From assembly GCA_964587755.1 (NCBI GenBank), contig CAZPMC010000014.1, forward strand, positions 1 to 50,763: a DNA stretch of 50,763 nt. The letters are read 5' to 3'. This document shows, in pieces, positions 16,704 to 25,500 of this stretch (its first letter is position 1; each line of letters begins with the position of its first letter). The notes under the pieces were generated by a model. That model was not told the origin of the DNA, searched no databases, and worked only from the letters and a program-made list of their open reading frames with translations. The stretch is from CAZPMC01 sp964587755 (lineage in GTDB: Bacteria > Bacillota > Clostridia > Acetivibrionales > DTU013). A program made the position numbers and the translations under genes.

Positions 16704-18013
16704 TGATGTCAGAACATTATGTCAACATTATAGGTGCAGGATTAGCTGGATGTGAAGCAGCATGGCAGGTCGCAAAAAGAGGTGTTAAGGTAAGGCTTTT
16801 TGAAATGAAGCCCTACAAATACACCGCTGCCCACAGTTTAAAGACATTTGCAGAGCTTGTTTGCAGCAACTCCTTACGCTCAGACAGGATTGAAAATGCA
16901 GTCGGCCTTTTAAAAGAGGAAATGAGACTGTTAGATTCAATTATTTTAAGGTGTGCAGATAAAACCCGATTGCCTGCCGGAGGTGCTTTAGCTGTTGACC
17001 GCGAAGGCTTTTCACAGATGGTCACCCATATTATTTCAAACCATCCCAATATAACAATAATCCAAAAGGAAGTTAGTGAGCTACCTCACGAAGGTATTAC
17101 AATAATTGCTTCAGGCCCTCTTACATCCGAGGCTTTGTCAAAATGCATTTGTGAAATTACGGGAAGAGACAGCTTATACTTTTATGATGCTGCCGCACCG
17201 ATCGTCACGGCAGAATCTATCGACATGACAAAAGCCTTCAGAGGTTCACGGTATGGTAAAGGCAGTAACGATTATATAAATTGTCCTATGACTAAAGAGC
17301 AATACGAAATATTTCATAAAGAGCTTGTGGAAGCCCAGGTAGTGCCGTTAAAAGTCTTTGAAGAAGAAATAGTTTTCAGCGGCTGCATGCCGATTGAAAC
17401 TATGGCTAAGAAGGGTCTTGACACACTTCGCTTCGGACCCCTCAAGCCAGTAGGTCTTACAAATCCACATACAGGAAAGGAAGCATATGCCATTGTGCAG
17501 CTTCGACAGGATAATTCCCAAGGTACTCTTTATAATCTTGTAGGTTTTCAAACACATTTGCGCCACCCTGAGCAAAAAAGAGTATTCAGACTGATACCTG
17601 GACTTGAAAACGCTGAGTTTGCCAGGTATGGGGTTATGCATAGAAATACCTTTATTAATTCACCGGGTCTGCTTAATGCTTTCTATCAGGTCATTTCAAA
17701 ACCAAATATATATTTTGCCGGGCAGATAACAGGGGTAGAAGGGTATGTAGAATCAGCGTCCTCAGGACTTGTAGCCGGAATAAACGCCGCATATCAATGC
17801 TTGAATAAGCAAAATGTTATGTTTCCTGCCAGCACGGCTATTGGTTCACTAGCCAATTACATATCTGGGAATGCAATTGGCAAATTCCAGCCTATGAATG
17901 CAAGCTTCGGGTTAATTGAAGCTCCCAAACTGAGGAAGATGAGAAAAAAGGAAAAGTATCTTGCAATCGCCGAGAATTCTCTCAACCAAATAAAAAGTAT
18001 GGGTAGTTTATAG
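16703..18013 (+). CDS. trmFO: tRNA (m5U54) methyltransferase TrmFO (folate/FAD-dependent)
   Basis: Methylates U54 in the tRNA T loop using methylenetetrahydrofolate and FADH2. The FAD-binding Rossmann motif VNIIGAGLAGCEAAW is at the N-terminus, and VCSNSLRSD, PAGGALAVDREGFS and FAGQITGVEGYVESASSG are family signatures. Length is 436 aa. The ATG overlaps the last base of the topA stop codon, so the two are probably coupled. In B. subtilis xerC, clpQY and codY lie between trmFO and flgB. Here flgB follows after 197 bases. Confidence 0.95.
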   Translation: MMSEHYVNIIGAGLAGCEAAWQVAKRGVKVRLFEMKPYKYTAAHSLKTFAELVCSNSLRSDRIENAVGLLKEEMRLLDSIILRCADKTRLPAGGALAVDREGFSQMVTHIISNHPNITIIQKEVSELPHEGITIIASGPLTSEALSKCICEITGRDSLYFYDAAAPIVTAESIDMTKAFRGSRYGKGSNDYINCPMTKEQYEIFHKELVEAQVVPLKVFEEEIVFSGCMPIETMAKKGLDTLRFGPLKPVGLTNPHTGKEAYAIVQLRQDNSQGTLYNLVGFQTHLRHPEQKRVFRLIPGLENAEFARYGVMHRNTFINSPGLLNAFYQVISKPNIYFAGQITGVEGYVESASSGLVAGINAAYQCLNKQNVMFPASTAIGSLANYISGNAIGKFQPMNASFGLIEAPKLRKMRKKEKYLAIAENSLNQIKSMGSL

Positions 18014-18063
18014 TCAAAAAACCCAACATATTGTCAGAAAAAATATAAAGACACATTATATTG

Positions 18064-18092
18064 TTGTATTTCATTCTTTATTATGTTACAAT
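18064..18092 (+). promoter_or_regulatory. candidate sigma-A promoter of the fla/che cluster
   Basis: TTGTAT (18064-18069) and TACAAT (18087-18092) are 17 bases apart in the trmFO-flgB gap. The predicted start point would leave a leader of roughly 110 bases before flgB. That leader contains an inverted repeat and a perfect 0A box. Confidence 0.6.
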
Positions 18093-18123
18093 CTATATAT
18101 CTATATGGAATATTATGTATGTA

Positions 18124-18143
18124 TTCAAATTGCTATATTTGAA
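18124..18143 (+). repeat. perfect 7-bp inverted repeat in the flgB leader
   Basis: TTCAAAT (18124-18130) and ATTTGAA (18137-18143) are separated by six bases. The repeat sits between the promoter and the 0A box and resembles an operator for a dimeric regulator. No T run follows, so it is not a terminator. Confidence 0.5.
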
Positions 18144-18159
18144 GGATATTTGCGGACAT

Positions 18160-18166
18160 TGTCGAA
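18160..18166 (+). promoter_or_regulatory. Spo0A-box core (TGTCGAA) upstream of flgB
   Basis: A perfect TGTCGAA core in context CATTGTCGAATTA lies 45 bases before the flgB start and downstream of the candidate promoter. Binding there would be expected to repress. Confidence 0.45.
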
Positions 18167-18210
18167 TTAATTGAATTATACAAGTATTTATTTTTTAAGG
18201 AGGCAGACGG

Positions 18211-18621
18211 ATGATTGAAAAACTTACAAACCACTTAAACTTAAGAGAAAAATCACTGGATGCAGCCTGGACGCGTAATGAGGTCATTGCACAAAACATC
18301 GCCAATGTTGATACTCCCGGATATAAAAAAAGAACTGTAAGATTTGAGGAGTATTTGGATGATGTTATGCAAAGTGATTCTTTTAAGGGAAACACCACCG
18401 ACAAAAGACATATTAAAATAAACAGCAAGGAGATTAATGACATAAAAATTCATATCAACAAAGAATATGATAATTTCAGCACAAGGCTTGATGGAAATAA
18501 TGTTGATATTGAAACAGAGATGGCTTCACTGGCAAAAAACGAGATTAGGTACAACACGCTTATTCAGAGTTTAAGCGGAGGATTTGCAAAGCTGAAGTCA
18601 GTTATTAAAGAGGGGAGGTAA
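18211..18621 (+). CDS. flgB: flagellar proximal rod protein FlgB
   Basis: First gene of the flagellar cluster. It encodes a rod subunit exported by the flagellar type III system. The N-terminal signature NEVIAQNIANVDTPGYKKRTVRFEE is the conserved rod-protein motif, and the C-terminal helix VDIETEMASLAKNEIRYNTLIQ completes the coiled coil. 136 aa is the usual length. AAGGAGGC lies 8 bases before the ATG. flgC and fliE follow, which form the rod base with it. Confidence 0.95.
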   Translation: MIEKLTNHLNLREKSLDAAWTRNEVIAQNIANVDTPGYKKRTVRFEEYLDDVMQSDSFKGNTTDKRHIKINSKEINDIKIHINKEYDNFSTRLDGNNVDIETEMASLAKNEIRYNTLIQSLSGGFAKLKSVIKEGR

Positions 18622-18627
18622 TAGTCT

Positions 18628-19071
18628 ATGAGTTATTTCGGTGCACTTGATATAAGCGCTTCTGCACTATCCGCACAACGGCTTCGCATGGATGTAATTT
18701 CTCAGAATATTGCAAATGCAAATACGACCCGTACAGCCAACGGTAATCCTTACAGAAGAAGGCTTGTTATTTTTGAAGAAAAGAATCAAGGCGTGCCTTT
18801 CTCAGATTACCTTACTGCCAAAAGTAAAGATCTTTATTTAGGCAAGGGAGTAAAGGTTTCAAGGATAGTAGAAGATACCAGCCCCTTTAAAAGAGTTTAT
18901 GATCCTGGAAACCCTGATGCGGATGCTGAGGGCTATGTTGAAATGCCAAATGTTGATATAATAACCGAAATGGTTAATATGATTTCTGCAACAAGAGCTT
19001 ACGAAGCAAATGTAACGTCGATTAATTCGACAAAAAGCTTAGCACTAAAAGCATTGGAAATTGGCAGATAG
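18628..19071 (+). CDS. flgC: flagellar proximal rod protein FlgC
   Basis: Rod subunit. The N-terminus ALDISASALSAQRLRMDVISQNIANANTTRT is the flagellar rod signature, and the C-terminal segment YVEMPNVDIITEMVNMISATRAYEANV is the FlgC/FlgG-type coiled-coil helix. 147 aa. It starts 6 bases after the flgB stop with GGGGAGG upstream, so it is probably coupled to flgB. Confidence 0.96.
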   Translation: MSYFGALDISASALSAQRLRMDVISQNIANANTTRTANGNPYRRRLVIFEEKNQGVPFSDYLTAKSKDLYLGKGVKVSRIVEDTSPFKRVYDPGNPDADAEGYVEMPNVDIITEMVNMISATRAYEANVTSINSTKSLALKALEIGR

Positions 19072-19111
19072 TTATATTACATACAAAAGATATTAAAAGG
19101 TGGTTTTATTT

Positions 19112-19426
19112 ATGGCTATTAATCAAATAGGAACTGCAGGTTCACTTGCTCCAACCCGTTCTATTTTTGAAACAGCCGGAAACAAGGATACGGCTAATAG
19201 CGCTTCCATTCCTTTTGCTGATTACCTAAAGCAGGCTCTTGGCAGCACAAACAGCCTTTTGACTGAAGCTGATTATCTTGCCGACCAGTTTGCATCAGGC
19301 AAAATAGACAATATCCATCAGGTTATGATTGCAGCTGAAAAAGCAGATGTTGCACTTCAGTTTACGCTGCAGATTAGGAATAAAATATTGGATGCATATA
19401 ACGAGATAATGAGGATGCAGGTTTAA
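19112..19426 (+). CDS. fliE: flagellar hook-basal body complex protein FliE
   Basis: Joins the MS ring (FliF) to the rod. The protein has an alpha-helical core SFADYLKQALG-like segment (here PFADYLKQALGSTNSLLTEA) and the C-terminal family motif IHQVMIAAEKADVALQFTLQ followed by RNKILDAYNEIMRMQV. 104 aa. ATG 19112 is preceded by AAAGGTGG. A start at 19100 would lie too near the RBS. It keeps the usual flgB-flgC-fliE-fliF order. Confidence 0.95.
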   Translation: MAINQIGTAGSLAPTRSIFETAGNKDTANSASIPFADYLKQALGSTNSLLTEADYLADQFASGKIDNIHQVMIAAEKADVALQFTLQIRNKILDAYNEIMRMQV

Positions 19427-19497
19427 TTCGAAAGAGCAATAGATTTACTCGTATTGCATGTTACAAATGATAAATACGGTTACAGGGTGGTGAGTAG

Positions 19498-21078
19498 ATG
19501 CCGGATTTTTTGAAAAAATATCTGGATCAGCTTAAGGAATTTTGGAATAGTCTTGAAAAATCACAAAAAACACGCCTATACATCACTACATTTGTTGTGG
19601 CTGTTGCAATAGGCATTTCTATTTTTATGATAACCAGGCCAAATAGAATAGTGCTGTTTTCAAACTCAGATAAAAAGCAAATTGGTGAAATGGTTGCTAT
19701 TCTTAATGAAAATAATATCTGGAATTCAGCAGAAAATAACGGTACAAGCATTGTAATTGATTCTAAGGACAATAACAGGGCACAAATATTGCTTGCCCAA
19801 GCAGGATACCCAAAAGACGGCTTTACATTTGAGGATGCCATTTCAAAAATCGGTATTACAACAACCCAAGACGACAAAAAACAGATCTGGAAGCGACAGC
19901 AGATATCTGATTTAGAAAGAAAAATTGAAATGCTCGATAACATTGACGAAGCATTTGTGACTCTGGCAACTCCTGAGAGCTCAATATTTTATAATGAGGG
20001 ACAAGAGCAGCCAAGACCTACAGCTTATGTTATGGTTAGACCGAACAAGTCATTGACCTCTGCACAAGTCGAGGGTATTGTCATGCTTGTTTCAAGAAGT
20101 GTTGAGCGGCTCGATCCTAAGGATGTTACAGTTGCAGACAACAATAGTAACATATTAAACATGCATAATGGTGACGATTCCATAATTGCTGCCAATAGTC
20201 AGGAGGAGTTGCGCAGGAAAAGAGAAAGAGAGCTTGAGCAAAAGGTTCTTAACTATTTCAGCGTAGGACAGTTTGATAATTTTGATACTCTGAGGGTTGT
20301 TGCAAATGTTATACTCGACTTTGATAAGGAGAAAGCCCAGAGAAAAACAATCACCAATCCTGAGGGTATGGACAGCGGGGCAGTTATAAGCAGCAGGGCA
20401 AGTGACGAGAAGGTTGAAAACGGCTCACCCTCCGGCGAACCCGGAGTCGGGTCAAATCCCGGGGAGTCAAACGCAACGACCTATCAGATAGGAAGTGATT
20501 CGTCCTCCAGTTATTCAAGCAGTACACGGGAGGTCAATTATGGATATGACGAGGAGCTTAGGGAGACGGAGAAAGCGACAGGGAAGCTTGTTCCCGGCGA
20601 ATCCGGACTGGCTATCTCTTTATGGTACGGAAATAAGGTAACAGATGATTCTAAATTGGGTGACGAGTTTCTGGAGGAAATTAAGCTTGCGGCAAGCTTT
20701 GCTACAGGAATACCGGTAGCGAATATATCTGTGAATAAGCTTAAGCTTGCGCAGTCTGAAGATATTGAAATAACAACTGCTGAGAGGATTAATCAGTTGA
20801 TTGTGGATTATGGATTATTCGCAATAATGTTTCTTCTGATAATTGTAATGCTTATTGTAGGGCTGCCACGCAAGAGAAATGCTGAACAAGAAGCTTTAAA
20901 GCCTGCTACGGCTGACGGACCTAAATTTACTGTACCAAACCGTGAGGAGCCTATACCTGATATTGATTTGGAAGAAAGATCTGAGATAAAAAAGCAAATA
21001 GATAAGTTTGTACAACAAAAACCTGATTCAGTGGCACAATTATTGAGAAACTGGCTATCAGACGAGTGGGACGGCTAG
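19498..21078 (+). CDS. fliF: flagellar MS-ring protein FliF
   Basis: Builds the membrane ring that anchors the rod and the FliG switch. One membrane segment lies at about residues 25-45 and a second at about 437-455. Between them are the YscJ-like ring-building motifs (YPKDGFTFEDA and LERKIEMLDNIDEAFVTLATPE) and a Gly/Ser-rich beta-collar region. The C-terminal cytosolic tail (IDKFVQQKPDSVAQLLRNWLSDEW) is the FliG-binding segment. 526 aa. RBS GGGTGG is upstream of the ATG. Confidence 0.96.
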   Translation: MPDFLKKYLDQLKEFWNSLEKSQKTRLYITTFVVAVAIGISIFMITRPNRIVLFSNSDKKQIGEMVAILNENNIWNSAENNGTSIVIDSKDNNRAQILLAQAGYPKDGFTFEDAISKIGITTTQDDKKQIWKRQQISDLERKIEMLDNIDEAFVTLATPESSIFYNEGQEQPRPTAYVMVRPNKSLTSAQVEGIVMLVSRSVERLDPKDVTVADNNSNILNMHNGDDSIIAANSQEELRRKRERELEQKVLNYFSVGQFDNFDTLRVVANVILDFDKEKAQRKTITNPEGMDSGAVISSRASDEKVENGSPSGEPGVGSNPGESNATTYQIGSDSSSSYSSSTREVNYGYDEELRETEKATGKLVPGESGLAISLWYGNKVTDDSKLGDEFLEEIKLAASFATGIPVANISVNKLKLAQSEDIEITTAERINQLIVDYGLFAIMFLLIIVMLIVGLPRKRNAEQEALKPATADGPKFTVPNREEPIPDIDLEERSEIKKQIDKFVQQKPDSVAQLLRNWLSDEWDG

Positions 21079-21093
21079 GAGGGATATGCTTAT

Positions 21094-22116
21094 ATGGCAA
21101 GATCTTTATTAACCAAATCTGAACGGACCGGTCGTGAAAAAGCTGCGATGCTGCTTATTTCCTTAGGACCTGAAAAGTCTGCAGAAATATTTAAGCACTT
21201 AAAAGAGGAAGAAATTGAACAACTAACTCTTGAAATTGCAAATATCAGAACAGTAACACCTGATGAAAAAGAGAGGGTGCTAGAGGAGTTCTATCAGATT
21301 TGTCTTGCCCAGGAATATATTGCTGAGGGTGGAATTGGTTATGCAAGGGAGATTCTTGAGAAGGCTCTTGGTACTCAAAAAGCTCTTGATGTTATTAATA
21401 AGCTGACAGTATCACTTCAGGTCAGACCCTTTGAATTTGTGAGGAAAACAGATCCATCACAGCTGCTTAACTTTATTCAAAAGGAGCATCCCCAGACAAT
21501 AGCACTTATTTTAGCTTATCTTAAGCCACAGCAAGCGTCTATTGTTATGGCGGCACTGCCCCAGGATAAGCAGGCTGATGTTGCAAGGCGTATTGCTACA
21601 ATGGACAGGACATCTCCTGAGGTCATCAAAGAAGTAGAACGTATCCTTGAGAAGAATTTGTCATCACTTGTTACAGAAGACTTTACAGCGGTTGGAGGAG
21701 TCCAGGCTATTGTAAACATATTAAATACAGTAGACAGAGGTACAGAAAAATATATTATGGAAACTCTCGAAATAGAAGATACAGATTTAGCTGAAGAAAT
21801 CAGAAGGAGAATGTTTGTATTTGAGGATATTCTTACATTGGACAACCGTTCAATTCAAAGATTCCTCAGAGATGTGGATAATAATCAGCTTGCAGTAGCA
21901 CTAAAGGGTGCCACTGAGGAAGTACAGAAGGTTATTTTCTCAAATATGTCAAAGAGACTTTCAGAGATGATAAAAGAAGACATTGAGTTTATGGGACCTG
22001 TCAGACTTAAGGATGTTGAAGAGGCACAGCAGAAGATTGTAAATATCATAAGAAAGCTGGAGGATGCAGGAGAGATCGTAATTTCAAGAGGCGGAGGAGA
22101 TGAAATAATTGTATAG
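21094..22116 (+). CDS. fliG: flagellar motor switch protein FliG
   Basis: Rotor protein that transmits torque and binds FliF, FliM and stators. The N-terminal domain KAAMLLISLGPEKSAEIFKHL binds FliF. The middle domain contains the EHPQTIALILAYL motif (EHPQ), and the C-terminal domain holds the charged torque helix (FVFEDILTLDNRSIQRFLRD). 340 aa, full length. AGGAGGG lies upstream. The end overlaps the fliH start by 8 bases. Confidence 0.97.
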   Translation: MARSLLTKSERTGREKAAMLLISLGPEKSAEIFKHLKEEEIEQLTLEIANIRTVTPDEKERVLEEFYQICLAQEYIAEGGIGYAREILEKALGTQKALDVINKLTVSLQVRPFEFVRKTDPSQLLNFIQKEHPQTIALILAYLKPQQASIVMAALPQDKQADVARRIATMDRTSPEVIKEVERILEKNLSSLVTEDFTAVGGVQAIVNILNTVDRGTEKYIMETLEIEDTDLAEEIRRRMFVFEDILTLDNRSIQRFLRDVDNNQLAVALKGATEEVQKVIFSNMSKRLSEMIKEDIEFMGPVRLKDVEEAQQKIVNIIRKLEDAGEIVISRGGGDEIIV

Positions 22117-22864
22117 AGGAGTTTTTAAGAATAATCAGGTGACGTACGGAAATCCGTTTAAGATTAATACTCCAATTGATGTATATAAAATTCATGAGCC
22201 TGTCATGGAAGAAGATGAGAATGAAGAAGATTTAACGGGAGCTGAAAAAGAGCCTGAAGATATATTGGAAAAGGCAAGATACGAGTACGAATCTATTATT
22301 GAAAAAGCGAAAATTGAAGCTGAGAACATAATTGAACAAGCAATGAAAGAAGCCACGATAAAGGCTGACTCTATTTGTGAAGAAGCATGGCAAAAAGGCT
22401 ATGGGGAAGGTCTAGAGGCAGCCGTAAAACAAAACGAAGGGATACTTGCTGAGGCTGAGCAAATCCGCAAAAATGCTGAGGAGGAACGTGATAAAACTCT
22501 GGCTGAGTTAGAAAAGGAAATCGTGGAGCTGACTATAAAAGTAGCCCGCAAGGTAGTAGCTTGTGAGCTTAAGACAAACAGGGAAATCATTATAAAACTT
22601 GTAGAGGAAGCTTTAGCTTCATGTTCAAATAAAGAAAATGCAGTTGTCAGAGTATCAGCCAAGGATGGAGAATATTTAGAGCAAAATGAGGATGAAGCCC
22701 TGTCTTCTGTCACTGGTGCAGACGGGATACAGATAAAGCCTGACAACTCTCTTTCACCCGGTGATTGTGTTTTAGAAACCTCCTTCGGCAGTATTGATGC
22801 CGGTGCAAATACAAAGATGGATAAAATAAAAGAAGCTTTTATGGACCAGGTTGCAAGCCAGTAG
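22109..22864 (+). CDS. fliH: flagellar export ATPase regulator FliH
   Basis: Peripheral-stalk protein that binds FliI and links it to the switch. N-terminal YRGVFKNNQVTYGNPFKI is the FliH-like extended segment. A long acidic coiled coil (residues 35-150, EKAKIEAENIIEQAMKEA) is followed by an E/Oar V-ATPase subunit E-like C-terminal domain. Start TTG 22109 overlaps fliG by 8 bases and uses GGCGGAGG inside fliG. 251 aa. Confidence 0.88.
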   Translation: MYRGVFKNNQVTYGNPFKINTPIDVYKIHEPVMEEDENEEDLTGAEKEPEDILEKARYEYESIIEKAKIEAENIIEQAMKEATIKADSICEEAWQKGYGEGLEAAVKQNEGILAEAEQIRKNAEEERDKTLAELEKEIVELTIKVARKVVACELKTNREIIIKLVEEALASCSNKENAVVRVSAKDGEYLEQNEDEALSSVTGADGIQIKPDNSLSPGDCVLETSFGSIDAGANTKMDKIKEAFMDQVASQ

Positions 22865-22906
22865 CCTCGGAATAAGGTTTTTATCAGAAAGCGGGGTTCC
22901 TATAAG

Positions 22907-24217
22907 GTGCATATTAACCTTCAAAAGTTTTTCGATATACTGGATAATTCAGATTTCATTCAATTTAACGGAAAAGTTACAAAAGTAGTCGGTTTAACTA
23001 TCGAATCCGACGGCCCTGAGGTGGACGTCGGAGAGTTGTGTTATCTTCATTCATCAAGAGGGAAAAGTGTGATTAAGGCAGAGGTGGTTGGATTCAGAGA
23101 CAACAAAGCACTTCTGATGCCTCTGGGTGAAATGACAGGTGTTGGCCCCGGAAATCTCATTGCAGCTTCAGGCTCACCTCTTAAAGTAGGAGTCGGGACA
23201 AATCTTTTAGGCAGAGTACTTGATGGGCTGGGAAATCCTTTGGATGACAAAGGTCTGTTTATTCCTGAAAAATATTACCCTGTAAACAGCAAACCTCCAC
23301 ACCCATTAAACAGAAAAAGAATAACTGAACCCCTATGTCTTGGAATTAAGGCGATAGACGGCTTGCTGACCATAGGAAAGGGTCAGCGTATTGGTATATT
23401 TGCAGGCAGTGGCGTGGGGAAAAGTACACTTATGGGTATGATAGCCAGGAATACAAAAGCTGATATTAATGTCATTGCTCTAATAGGGGAACGAGGCAGA
23501 GAAGTAAGAGAGTTCCTTGAAAAAGACCTTCAGGAAGAGGGCCTTTCACGTTCTGTAGTTGTTGTTGCAACATCTGATCAACCTGCCCTTGTGAGACTTA
23601 AGGGCGCATTGGTTGCAACAGCCATAGCTGAGCATTTCAGAGATCTTGGAAAGGACGTTCTTCTGTTAATGGACTCCCTGACAAGATTTGCTATGGCTCA
23701 AAGGGAGGTAGGACTTGCAACTGGAGAGCCACCTGTATCCCGGGGATATACACCATCTGTTTTCGGCGTTATGCCAAAACTTCTGGAAAGGGCAGGCAAT
23801 TCAAACAAGGGTTCTATTACAGGATTATATACTGTCCTCGTTGATGGGGATGATATGACCGAGCCTGTTACAGATACTGCAAGAGGTATTTTGGATGGTC
23901 ACATTGTTCTTTCCAGAGCTCTTGCAAACAGAAATCAATATCCCGCAATAGATATTCTTGCCAGTGTAAGCCGTGTAATGCCTGATATTATTTCAACTGA
24001 GCATAAGGTTTTAGCAGCTGAATTAAAAAAGGCATTGGCCATTTATACAGATGCTGAGGATCTTATCAATATCGGAGCCTATGTCCAGGGAAGCAGTGAA
24101 AAAATTGACTACGCTATTTCCATCATTGATAGGATACTTGGCTTTATTCAGCAATCTACTGAAGAACGGTTTACCTTTGAAGAGGTTCTGGATTTGCTCA
24201 AAGGTGTATTTGAATAA
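22907..24217 (+). CDS. fliI: flagellum-specific ATPase FliI
   Basis: F1-beta-like ATPase powering unfolding and export of flagellar substrates. Walker A is GIFAGSGVGKSTLMGM, Walker B is DVLLLMDSLTRFAMAQRE, and VSRGYTPSVFGVMPKLLERAG is the family signature. 436 aa. It starts at GTG 22907, 42 bases after the fliH stop. It lies between fliH and fliJ, its complex partners. Confidence 0.97.
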   Translation: MHINLQKFFDILDNSDFIQFNGKVTKVVGLTIESDGPEVDVGELCYLHSSRGKSVIKAEVVGFRDNKALLMPLGEMTGVGPGNLIAASGSPLKVGVGTNLLGRVLDGLGNPLDDKGLFIPEKYYPVNSKPPHPLNRKRITEPLCLGIKAIDGLLTIGKGQRIGIFAGSGVGKSTLMGMIARNTKADINVIALIGERGREVREFLEKDLQEEGLSRSVVVVATSDQPALVRLKGALVATAIAEHFRDLGKDVLLLMDSLTRFAMAQREVGLATGEPPVSRGYTPSVFGVMPKLLERAGNSNKGSITGLYTVLVDGDDMTEPVTDTARGILDGHIVLSRALANRNQYPAIDILASVSRVMPDIISTEHKVLAAELKKALAIYTDAEDLINIGAYVQGSSEKIDYAISIIDRILGFIQQSTEERFTFEEVLDLLKGVFE

Positions 24218-24231
24218 ACAGGAGTGTTTAA

Positions 24232-24681
24232 ATGGCTAAATTTACATTTAGGCTTCAGACTGTTCTAAATTTGAAAACCCAGCAGGAAGAAAACAAAAAA
24301 ATTGAGCTTGGAAGAGCAATTCAACAGCTTGAGAAAGAAAAGAGAAAGCTTAGGCTGCTGGAAGGTCATTTAAAACAGCTTATAAAAGAATTTAATGAAA
24401 GCGCAAAAAAAACAACTGTCACAAAGCTTGTTGAATACAATGAATTTTTGTCGGTTCTTACCAAAAGGATAAAGGCACAAAAAGAAAATGTAAACTACAG
24501 GGCTCAGATTGTCGATAAGATAAGAGAGGAGTTATTGGAAGCAGTAAAGGAAAGAAAGATCCTTGAGAAGCTTAGAGAAAAGAAAAAGCATGAGTTTCTT
24601 CTCGAAAGCAAAAAAAATGAACAAAAGATAAACGATGAAATCGTCAGCTACAATTTTAAAGAGCGTAGCACGGGAGATTAG
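24232..24681 (+). CDS. fliJ: flagellar export protein FliJ
   Basis: Almost entirely an antiparallel coiled coil (149 aa, very rich in Lys and Glu) starting KFTFRLQTVLNLKTQQEENKKIELG, the FliJ pattern. In the export apparatus it is the gamma-like central stalk between FliI and the gate protein FlhA. Position directly after fliI supports the call. AGGAG precedes the ATG. Confidence 0.88.
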   Translation: MAKFTFRLQTVLNLKTQQEENKKIELGRAIQQLEKEKRKLRLLEGHLKQLIKEFNESAKKTTVTKLVEYNEFLSVLTKRIKAQKENVNYRAQIVDKIREELLEAVKERKILEKLREKKKHEFLLESKKNEQKINDEIVSYNFKERSTGD

Positions 24682-24683
24682 AA

Positions 24684-25469
24684 ATGCCTAAAAATAAGCA
24701 GGATGGGAAAAACAAAAGAAAAGCTTCAAGCTTAATAACCTTAGCAACAGTGGTCATAATTATAGCTGTTGTTTTTGGCGGATTTTTTTATTTTATTATT
24801 TTAAACAACGCAGGTGGTTTTGCGCAGAAGCATCGGACAACAATACAAAAAATACCTATATTCAGGACTGCCCTTCCGGCAGCGCCTGATCCACTAGATC
24901 CCAAATATATGACCCCCCGTCAGATAAGAGAAAAATATGTTGAATTCAGGGCGGAAAACGAAGAATTAAAAGAGCAACTGGATGAAGCTACAAAAAAGGT
25001 CAATGAATATAAGTATTACAAAGATAATATTGAAGCTCTGGAAATAGATGCGGAAAGCAAACTCAACGAAATTAAAGAGCGTTCTTCAGCCTTGGACTCT
25101 AAAGAGCTTCAGATTAACGAAATAAAGAAGGAATTAGATGAATTGATAGTAGCAAACGCAGATAAGGAATCATTCATTGAGTATTTCGAAAAAATTGATC
25201 CGGAAAATGCCGAATTAATTTATGCTTCCCTTGTTAAAAAGAAGCTGCTGAACGAGGAAATTAAAAAATTTGCACAAATTTATGCCCAGATGGATTCTAC
25301 ATCGGCTGCCAGGATATTTGAACAGCTTGGAAATTCAAAGATTGAGATGATTGCTCAGACGCTCCAGGCAATGAGCAAGGAGAATTCGTCTGCAATTCTT
25401 GAATCAATGACACCTGCATTTGCAGCGAAGGTAACTGAAAAGTTAGATGAGCTGTACAGGGGTAATTGA
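24684..25469 (+). CDS. YlxF/MotE-like membrane protein with MgtE N-terminal-type domain
   Basis: Membrane-anchored protein between fliJ and fliK, the position of ylxF in B. subtilis. A basic N-terminus precedes one membrane helix at about residues 17-41. A coiled coil spans about residues 85-160. The C-terminal MgtE_N-like helical repeat has ENAELIYASLVKKKLLNEEI and SAARIFEQLGNSKIEMIAQTLQAMSK. In other bacteria a MotE-type relative acts as a MotC/stator-associated chaperone. The exact role here is unknown. It starts 2 bases after fliJ. Confidence 0.75.
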   Translation: MPKNKQDGKNKRKASSLITLATVVIIIAVVFGGFFYFIILNNAGGFAQKHRTTIQKIPIFRTALPAAPDPLDPKYMTPRQIREKYVEFRAENEELKEQLDEATKKVNEYKYYKDNIEALEIDAESKLNEIKERSSALDSKELQINEIKKELDELIVANADKESFIEYFEKIDPENAELIYASLVKKKLLNEEIKKFAQIYAQMDSTSAARIFEQLGNSKIEMIAQTLQAMSKENSSAILESMTPAFAAKVTEKLDELYRGN

Positions 25470-25500
25470 ATAAATATCATGTTTGAAAGGAGGTGAAAAA

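Noticed and set aside
17998..18030. Terminator after trmFO
   Set aside because: GGGT/ACCC can pair weakly around 18000-18025 but the stem is four pairs and no T run follows.
18014..18210. A c-di-GMP riboswitch in the flagellar leader
   Set aside because: I looked for the conserved GEMM core and tetraloop-receptor sequences and saw none; the gap is AT-rich with only a short inverted repeat.
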